Shown one piece after another: positions 55,714 to 64,000 of a stretch of DNA of 64,000 nucleotides. The notes beneath the pieces were generated by a model. The model was given only the letters and a program-made list of their open reading frames with translations. It was not told the origin of the DNA and made no database searches. The stretch is from Synanceia verrucosa (taxonomy: Eukaryota > Chordata > Actinopteri > Perciformes > Synanceiidae): the NCBI GenBank assembly GCA_029721515.1, contig JAQQSB010001447.1, positions 46,672 through 110,671 of the forward strand, read 5' to 3'. Both the position numbers and the translations under genes were made by a program. Numbering within the stretch: the stretch's first letter is position 1; the number at the start of each line of letters is the position of its first letter.

Positions 55714-57160
55714 TATTACATTTAAAACCCCCCTCCTCAAAACTTTGAACCGCTACTCCTCCCGCACCGTTGGTCGTAGAAACGCCGTTCCCGCGCCAAA
55801 ACGACCGGCTCGGCCGGGAATGGTGTGCTTGTATTCAGAATTTTGATATTCCTTATATTTTCCGAGTTATGGCCCATAATCCATTTCAAAATTTCCCATA
55901 GGAAATGAATGGGGCTTCAGACTTTTCAGTCATTTAACCTCACTGAACAAACGCTCACAGCTCCCTCGTAGTTGTGCCTAGAAACTCCATTCAACGTGTA
56001 AAACACAGGAAATTTTCCTGGCTACATTTTCATAATTCATCATTTATTAAAAAATGTATAGTTTATTCAGCATTTCGCCTTATGTCCAGACCATGGAGAG
56101 CAGAGTTTAACATGGGTGTCTATTGCGTGCACTAGAGTGGGAGAACTACACACCTAGAGTGGAGAGCAGCTTCTGAATCAGCTGAAAAAATATTTTGAAA
56201 CGGCGATTGCGAGGGCTACGTCGCCCCACTGACATAATTTATACATCAAAACGTTGGAAATTTCGTCCCGATCGTAGCGATGTGCCTCTCATGCCTGTGA
56301 GATTTATAGTTTTGGCTCCAGACCCTTAATTAGGCGGCACCTCCAGAAATCCCTCCATAGACTGCAATGTTAAATTTCAGAGGAAAAGGCGTGAGAAGGC
56401 AGAAAAACCTCTTGTGTTTAACCTGCCGCTGTCAGCCTTCTGAGTGGGCTAGAGACATAAAATTCACATCGCTGCGATCATCGCGAGCTCCTGCCACCCA
56501 CGGTCCAAATCCCAAAGCTGTACTCCTCACGGTTGTGGAGTTATTTAGAGGAGTTTGGCAGGGTCTGACTCAGTTCAAATGAATGGCAGTCTATGGGGAC
56601 AGAGGCTGGTGCAGGGAGAGGGAGTGAGAAGGGAGGGCCGTCTCCATGGAAACGGCCCAGCTCTGTGTGTGGCACTTGGGCTGCAGTGAGCATGTCTGTG
56701 ATACAGGCTTCTGATTGGTCAATGCTAATTATATACTTCACCATGTATATATTTCACCATTCAGCTTTTAAATTCAAATTCATTGATTATACATTCATAA
56801 TTTTTCAACATTCATTTTGCTTAACCTTCATACTACTACATTCAACCCAGCATTCAGCAGTTTGGCTTCAGCTTTTATTTTCAAAGTTTCTATTCATACA
56901 ATTCATTCTCATTCAAACATTCAACCCAGCATTCAGCAGTTTGGCTTCAGCTTTTATTTTCAAAATTTCTATTCATACAATTCATTCTCATTCAAACATT
57001 CAACCCAGCATTCAGCAGTTTGGCTTCAGCTTTCATTTTCAAAATTTCTATTCATACAATTCATTCTCATTCAAACATTCAACCCAGCATTAGCATTCAG
57101 CAGCGTAGCTTCAGCTGCGGGCATTCACACCCGCAATTGCTTCAGCAATTGCTCTTCTAG
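55714..57160 (+). repeat. Class A unit (1.45 kb)
   Basis: This has the class A 5' end without changes in the CCGCGCCAAAACGACCGG block and carries three minisatellite copies (about 56877, 56956 and 57035). A B' unit follows CTAG at 57157-57160. Confidence 0.82.
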
Positions 57161-59039
57161 TTGGTGTGAATGCGAAGGCATTCACAACCTATGTTATTCT
57201 GTGTTCTTTATTCTTATTTTTCTTCCGCTCACTTTTTGGCCGGCTTCTTCTCCCACAAATTTCAACCTAGAAACTTCAAACGAACTTCAAAACGTATGCG
57301 TCTTCATCGGGACATGTGCGCTATTACTTTTCATAGCCGTAACCTTCATAATTTCCGAATTATTAACGATAATTCGTAAAAATTTTCCCATTGAAAATGA
57401 ATGGGGAGAGCTTCAGATTCAGAGATTTTCAAACATTTTCCTTCAGCGAACAAACCTTCATATCTCCTTCATACTTTCACTTAGAAACTTCATTCAACTT
57501 TCAAAACGTAGGAAATTTCCCTGGCTACATATTCATAAATCATTGTATATTCAAAAAATGTACGGTTCACTCACAATTTCATCATATCTCAGACCATAAA
57601 ATCTTCAAAAATCAGCCTTTAACATGGGTGTCTATTTATGCACTAGAGTGGGAGAACTACACACCTAGAGTGGAGAGCAGTGTCTGAATCGTCTGAAAAA
57701 AATATTTTTAAATCGCGATTGTCAGGGCTACGTACACCCCACGGACATAATTTTTACATCAAAACGTTGGAAATTTCGTCCCGGTCGTAGCGATGTGTCT
57801 CTCATTTCTGTCAGGTTTCAAGTTTTTGCTCCAGACCCTTAAATAGGGCGGCACCTCCAAAAATCTCCCCATTGGGCCCAATGTTAAATTTCAGAGGAAA
57901 AGGCGTGAGGAAGCAGAGAAACCTGTTGTGTTTAACCTGCCGCTGTCAGCCTTCTGAGTGGGCTAGAGACATAAAATTTACACCGCTGCGATCGTCGCGA
58001 GCTCCCGCCGCCCACGGTCCAAACCCCAAAGCTGTACTCCTTACGGTTGGGGAGTTATTTAGAGGAGTTCGGCAGGGTCTGACTCAGTTCAAATGAATGG
58101 CAGTCCGAGGGACAGAAGCTGGCGCAGGGAGAGGGAGTGAGAAGGGAGGGGCCGTCTCCATGGAAACGGCCCAGCTCTTGGCAGTTGACCTCAAGTGACC
58201 CTGCCTGGGGCTTATACAGGCTTCTGATCGATCAATGCTCATGATACAGAGAGTGGATGACATCATCAATCACACACACACACACACAGACAGACCAGGG
58301 CGTGTCTAGACTTTTTAAAGGGGGGGCCGGGGCCCAAGGGGGGCCCAAGTCATGCAGGGGTGGCCAGCAGAATTAGGTCAAACTCCAGAGGGGTGACTGT
58401 TTCCTCACAGGAAGCTGTGTCTATGACTGTCCTTTCAAAATAAAAGTCCCAAATTGTGATTTAATCTTCACAGGAAACAAAGTCAGGCACGCACGTGAGT
58501 GCGTGCTTGATGTGTTCGATTGCAACATGGATCTGGGACGACACGCACGTAGTGCGTGCTTGATGTGTTTGATTGCAACATGGATCTGGGACAGGCACGC
58601 ACGTAGTGCGTGCTTGTGTGTTCGATTGCAACATGGATCTCGAACAGGCACACATTTAACATTCAACTTTTGAATAAAATTCAAACATTTTCACCATTCA
58701 GCTTTTAAATTCAAATTCATGATTTATACATTCATAATTTTTCAACATTCATTCTGCTTAAGCTTCATACTACTACATTCAACCCAGCATTCAGCAGTTT
58801 GGCTTCAGCTTTTATTTTCAAAATTTCAATTCATACAATTCATTCTCATTCAAAATTCAACCCAGCATTCAGCAGTTTGGCTTCAGCTTTTATTTTCAAA
58901 ATTTCAATTCATACAAATTCATTCTCATTCAAACATTCAACCCAGCATTCAGCAGAGTGGCTTCAGCATTAGCATTCAGCAGCGTGGCTTCAGCTGCGGG
59001 CATTCACACCCGCAATTGCTTCAGCAATTGCTCTTCTAG
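57161..59039 (+). repeat. Long class B' unit (1.88 kb) with three hairpin modules
   Basis: The 5' end is GGTGTGAATGCGAAGGCATTCACAACC. The optional stretch is present and holds three GCACGCAC/GTGCGTGC modules (about 58487, 58542 and 58597). A CA tract lies near 58270. Two minisatellite copies precede CTAG. Confidence 0.82.
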
Positions 59040-60745
59040 TTGGTGTGAATGCCCAAAGCATTCACACCTATGTTCTCCTACCTTTATTATTATTATTATT
59101 ATTCTTCCCCCACTTTTTTACCGCTTCTTCTCCCACAGTTTTCAAGCTAGAAACTTCAAACGAACTTCAAAGCGTGCATTCATCGGGAATGGTGTGCTTG
59201 TATTTTTCTAAGCCATAACCTTCATAATTTCCGAGTTATTAACAATAATTCAAAAATTTTTCCCATTGAAAATGAATGGGGAGAGCTTCAAATTTAAAAA
59301 ATTTTCAGCCTCGAACAAACCTTCATAACTCCTTCATACTTTCACTTAGAAACTTCATTCTACTTTCAAAACGCGGTAAATTTTCCTGGCTACATATTCA
59401 TAATTCATCTTCAATTCAAAAAATGTACGGTTCATTCACAATTTCATCATATCTCAGACCATGAAATCTTCAAAAATCTGCCTTTAACATGGGTGTCTAT
59501 TGCGTGCACTAGAGTGGGAGAACTACACACCTAGAGTGGAGAGCAGTGTCTGAAGCGTCTGAAAAAAATATTTTTAAATCGCGATTGTGAGGGCTACGTA
59601 CACCCACGGACATAATTTTTACATCAAAACGTTGGAAATCTTGTCGATCGTAGCGATATGTCTCTCGTGTCTGTGAGGTTTATAGTTTTGGCTCCAGACC
59701 CTTAATTAGGGCGGCACCTCCAGAAATCCCTCCATAGACTGCAATGTTAATTTTCAGAGGAAAAGGCGTGAGGAAGCAGAGAAACCTCTTGTGTTTAACC
59801 TGCCGCTGTCAGCCTTCTGAGTGGAGCTAGAGACATGAAATTTACACCGCTCTGCGACCCTCGCGAGCCTCTGCCGCCCACGGTCCAAACCCCAAAGCTG
59901 TACTCCTCCACGGTTTTGGAGTTATTTAGAGGAGTTTAGCAGGGTCTGACTCAGTTCAAATGAATGGCAGCCTTAGGGGGCAGAAGGAGACAGAGTCTGG
60001 TGCAGGGAGAGGGAGTGAGAAGGGAGGGGCCGTCTCCATGGAAACGGCCCAGCTCTTGGCAGTTGACCTCAAGTGACCCTGCCTGGGGCTTATACAGGCT
60101 TCTGATCGAGTCAATGCTCATGATACAGAGAGTGGATGACATCATCAATCACACACACACAGACAGACCAGGGCGTGTCTAGACTTTTTAAAGGGGGGCC
60201 CGGGCCCAAGGGGGCCCAAGTCATGCAGGGGTGGCCAGCAGAGTTATATTATGCATGCACTTCCTCAACATAGCATTGTACTATATTCAAACATTTTCAC
60301 CATTCAGCTGTTTAAATTCAAATTCATGGATTATACATTCATAATTTTTCAACATTCATTCTGCTTAACCTTCATATTACTACATTCAACTCCAGCATTT
60401 AGCAGTTTGCTTAGGCTTTTATTTTCAAAATTTCTATTCCCATACAATTCATTTCACTCATTCAAACATTCAACGGTGACATTCAGCAGTTTGGCTTCAG
60501 GCGCGCAGCTGACACAAAATTTCAGCATTCAGCCACAATTCATTTCTCGCTTTAGACATTCCAACCCAGCAGGAATTTCAACGGTTATGTGCTTCGAGCT
60601 TTCATTTTCAAAAATTTCAGGTCGTGCAGTTCATTCCTCAATTCATACATTCAACCCAGCATTAGCATTAAACCAGCGTAGCTGTCAGCTGCGGGCATTC
60701 ACACACATAATTGCAATTCGTTAGCCCCAGCAATTGCTCTTCTAG
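59040..60745 (+). repeat. Class B unit with rising indel load (1.71 kb)
   Basis: The first 750 bp look like any class B unit. From about 59,825 small insertions appear (GTGGAGCTAGAG, GCTCTGCGACC, CTCCTCCACGG), and the minisatellite part (60,410-60,670) is scrambled. The terminal hairpin is interrupted, but CTAG (60742-60745) can still be placed. Confidence 0.7.
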
Positions 60746-62720
60746 ATTAGTGTAGATACTAGAACATCTCCCACACCTATGTTATTCAGGTACCTTTATT
60801 CTTATTATTTTTTCTTCCCGCTCACTTTTAGCTTGCGCTTCTTCTCCCACAGTTTTCAAGCTAGCAAACTTCACCAGCCAACTATATCAAAACATTGCAG
60901 TGCTTCATCCGGGAATACCATGTACGGATGTACTTTTCAGAATTTGATAACTTTCATAATTTCCGAGTTGTATTAGACAATAATTCCATCAAAAATTTCC
61001 CATTGGAAATGAATGGGAGAGCTTCAAATTTAAAAAATTTTCTCTCAGACAAACCTTCATAACTCCTTCATACTTTCACTTAGGAAACTTCATTCATCTT
61101 TCAAAACATGACAAAATTTTCCTGGCTACATATTCACAATGGTCATCTTCAATTCCAAAAAATGCGGTTCATTTCACAATTTCAGCATATCTCAGACCAT
61201 AGAATCTTCAAAAATCGGCGCTAACATGGGTGTCTATTAGTGCACTACGAGTGGGAGAACTACACACCTAGAGTGGAGAGCAGTGTCTAGAGCCCGTCTA
61301 GAAAAAATATTTTTAAAACGCATGATTGTGAGGGCTACATGTTCACCCCACGGACATAATTTTTTTACATCAAAACGTTGGAAATCTTGTCCCGATCAGC
61401 CAGCGATGTTTGTCTCATGTCTCTGTAGAGGTTTATAGGTTTTGGCTCCAGACCCTTAATTAGGGCTGTGCACCTCCAGAAATTCCTCCATAGACTGCAA
61501 TGTTAATTTTCAGAGGAAAAGGCGTGGAGGAAGCAGGAAAACCTCTTATGTGTTTAACCTGCCGCTGTCAGCCTTCTGAGTAGGCTAGAGACATGAAATT
61601 TACATCGCTGATTCTTCGCGAGCTCCTGTCGCCTACAGTCCAAACCCCAAAGCTGTACTCCTCACGGGTTTTGGAGTTATTTAGAGGAGTTCGAGCGAGG
61701 TCTGACTCAGTTTCAAATGAATGCGCAGTCTAGTGACCAGAAGCTGGTGCAAGGAGAGGGAGTAACCAAGGAGGGCCGTCTCCATAGAGGCACGCCCGGC
61801 TCTTGGCAGTTGACCTCAAGTGACCCTGCCTGGGGGCTTGCCCAGGCTTCTGATCGATCAATGCTCATGATACAGAGAGTGGATGACATCATCAATCACT
61901 TTTACACACACAGACAGACCAGGGGCATGTCTGGAGCTTTTTTTAAAGAGGGCCGGAGGACAAGTCAGGCCTAAGTCATGCAGGGTGGCCAGCAGAATTA
62001 GAGTCAAACTCCAGAGTTGTAACTGTTTCCCCTCACAGGAAGCCTTGTCTTTATGTTCATCCTTTCAAAATAAAAGCCCCGAATTCTGATTTAATCTTCA
62101 CAGGAAACAAAGCTGCACTCCACACGTGAGTCGTAAGCCCAGTGTGTTCGATGACATCATGGATCTGAGACAGGCCACACATTTAACGATTCAACTTTGT
62201 GAGATAAAATTCAAACATTTTCCACCATTCAACTTTTTAAATTCAAATTCTTGAATTATACATTCATAATTTTTCAACATTCATTCTGCTTTTAACACTT
62301 CAGCACCACCACATTCCAACCAGCATCTAGCAGTTTGGCTTCATCCTATTTTCAAAATTTCATTCCACACAATCTATTCTCATTCATTACTTTCATTCAC
62401 CAGCATTCAGCAGTTTGGCTTCAGCATTTATTTTCAAAATTTCCATTCCTTCCAATTCCATTCTCATTCAAACATTCAACCCAGCATTCGCAGTTTGGCT
62501 TCAGCTTTCATTTTCAAAATTTCCCTTAATTCAGGATTCATTCTCATTGGAAACATTCAACCCGGCATTCCAACAGTTTGGCTTCAGCCATTTTCAAAAT
62601 TTCAGATTACGTACCAATTATTCTCATTCTTACATTCAACCCAGCATTAGCATTCGGGAAAGCGTAGCTTCGGCTGCGGGCATTCACATTAAAAATTGCT
62701 TCAGCAATTGCTCTTTCTAG
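60746..62720 (+). repeat. Degraded unit (1.98 kb)
   Basis: The 5' end ATTAGTGTAGATACTAG is barely recognisable. The internal order is kept, including the optional stretch with a decayed hairpin module near 62110, but nearly every line has extra or missing bases. About four degenerate minisatellite copies precede AATTGCTTCAGCAATTGC and CTAG at 62717-62720. Confidence 0.7.
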
Positions 62721-64000
62721 TTGGTGTGAATGCCCAAAGCATTCATACCTATGTTATCCTACCTTTATTCTTATTATTATTTTTCTTCCCCCAGTTTTTG
62801 GCTCGCTTTTCTCCCACAGTTTTCAAGCTAGAAACTTCAAACCAACTTCAAAACGCATGCGGCTTCATCGACACGTGTGCTATTACTTTTCATAACCTGT
62901 AACCTTCATAATTTCCTGTAGTTATTAACCATAATTCATCAAAATTTTCCCATTGAAATGAATGGGAGAGCTTCAAACTCAAAAATTTTCAACCTCGAAC
63001 AAACCTTCATAACTCCTTCTTCATAACTGGACTTAGAAACTTCATTCAACTTTCAAAACGCGGAAATTTCCCTGGCTACATATTCACAAATCATTGTCTA
63101 ATCCAAAAATGTGCCTGTCTCATTCAATAATTTCAGCATATCTCAGGACCATGTGAAATCTTCAAAAATCAGCCTTTAAACATGGGTGTTCTATTAAGTG
63201 TACCAGAGTGAGAGAACTACACACTCTAGAGTGGAGAGTGCAGTGCCCGAAGCGCCTGAAAAAAAAAATATATTTAAATCAAGGGATTGTGAGGGCTACG
63301 TGACATCCCACTGGACATAATTTTACATCAAAAACGTTGGAAATCTTGTCCTTATCGTAGCGATGTGTCTCTGGTTCGTGAGGTAAGGTTTATAGTTTTG
63401 GCCCAGACCCTAATTAGGCACCTCCAGAAATCCCTCCATAGACTGCAATGTTAATTTTCAGAGGAAAAGGGGTGAGGAAGCAGAGAAACCTCTTTTGTTT
63501 AACCTGCCGCTGTCAGCCTTCTGAGTGGGCTAGAGACATGAAATTTACACCCTTTTCGACCCTGACTCCTGGGATACGGTCCCAACCCAAAGCTGTACTC
63601 CTCACGGGTTTTTGGGGTTATTTAGAGGAGTTTGGGAGGGTCTGACTCAGTTCAAATGAATGGCAGCCTGGGGGGGCAGAAGGAGACAGAGGCTGGTGCA
63701 GGGAGAGAGGAGTGAGAAGGGAGGGCCGTCTCCATGGAAGCGGCCCGCTGTGTGTGTGGCACTTGGGCTGCAGTGGCCATGCCTGTGATAGGCTTCGATT
63801 GGTCAATGCTAATTATATACTCCCCCATGTTATATTTCACCATTCAGCTTTTAAATTCAAATTCATGGATTTTACATTCATAATTTTTCAACATTCATTC
63901 TACTTTTAAACCCTTTATACTACTACATTCAACCCAGCATTCAACAGTTTGGCTTAGGCTTTTATTTTTAAAAATTTTTATTCCTACAATTCATTCTCAT
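62721..64000 (+). repeat. Partial class B unit at window end
   Basis: The class B 5' hairpin is clear (GGTGTGAATGCCCAAAGCATTCATACC). Internal blocks are present with many indels, for example TGAGAGGTAAGG-type changes near 63383. The window ends within the first minisatellite copies. Confidence 0.75.

Larger units (their letters stand above)
1..64000 (+). repeat. Head-to-tail array of Helentron-like units
   Basis: All recognisable units lie in the same orientation. A typical A or B unit reads, in order: a class-specific 5' end, often with a TTATTATT tract; a block containing CTTCTTCTCCCACAG and TTCATAACTCCTTCATAC; a block with AACATGGGTGTCTATTGCG and CTACACACCTAGAGTGG; a block with CAGAGGAAAAGGCGTGAG and CTCAGTTCAAATGAATGGCA; a GC-rich block around GTCTCCATGGAAACGGCCC; an optional stretch of about 280 bp with 55-bp GCACGCAC hairpin modules; one to five copies of a 79-bp minisatellite; and the 3' end GGGCATTCACACC, hairpin, CTRR. 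Unit length differs mainly through minisatellite number and the optional stretch. Boundaries used here are the 3' base of each CTRR. That choice follows Helitron-end logic and is an inference; the repetition itself is plain. Confidence 0.9.

Overview
The window looks like repeat-rich nuclear DNA of a teleost fish. The two large protein-coding copies encode a Helitron protein of the endonuclease-bearing type (Helentron: protease-like N-terminus, zinc-rich region, HUH Rep, Pif1-type helicase, C-terminal AP-endonuclease-like domain), a layout known mainly from fish. Low coding density, splice-like signals, AATAAA signals and long TTATTATT and CA microsatellites also fit. The genus cannot be told from sequence alone. 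I see no ordinary host protein gene, tRNA, rRNA or CRISPR array.

Layout. The whole window is one head-to-tail array, all in + orientation, of 22 complete units plus a partial unit at each end. Nearly every unit ends in the same way: a 13-bp GGGCATTCACACC, a hairpin (GCAATTGC-TTCA-GCAATTGC) and a CTRR tetranucleotide (CTAG, once CTGA, once CTAA), usually followed by TT. Using that tetranucleotide as the boundary, complete units end at 1776, 3218, 4732, 6548, 7920, 9852, 11417, 13242, 14917, 29494, 45271, 46930, 48464, 49908, 51204, 52705, 54193, 55713, 57160, 59039, 60745 and 62720. Twenty units are non-coding and 1.3-2.0 kb long. Two (14918-29494 and 29495-45271) are 14.6 and 15.8 kb because they carry a 12.7-14 kb coding core inside the same kind of unit. 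Three 5'-end classes occur: A (starts TATTACATTTAAAAC), B (starts TTGGTGTGAATGCC, itself a hairpin) and C (units at 7921-11417, with a different inverted-repeat pair and a different but structurally equivalent 3' hairpin). A and B alternate in long stretches.

Coding cores. Copy A (coding part 19180-26076) is nearly intact, with two 1-bp frameshifts relative to copy B. Copy B (34767-41944) is broken by about ten small indels, yet carries three in-frame internal duplications. Each coding region is preceded by a promoter-like zone with CCAAT-type motifs, a splice-donor-like site, an intron-like stretch and a CT-rich repeated leader. Each is followed by a poly(A) signal, 16-bp minisatellites, an inverted repeat and a set of exon-like blocks ending in a second poly(A) signal, possibly a captured or piggy-backed non-coding gene.

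Interpretation. The simplest reading is that the satellite is a concatemer of one rolling-circle transposon family: full-length Helentrons and their internally deleted derivatives joined end to end at their 3' hairpins. Full-length units carry the enzymes, short units keep only the ends, and copying past the 3' terminator or unequal exchange could have built the array. This is inference. What is directly visible is the shared ends, common orientation and matched inverted repeats. From about 59.8 kb to the end the units become rich in small indels, either because this is an old array edge or because the consensus is poor there.
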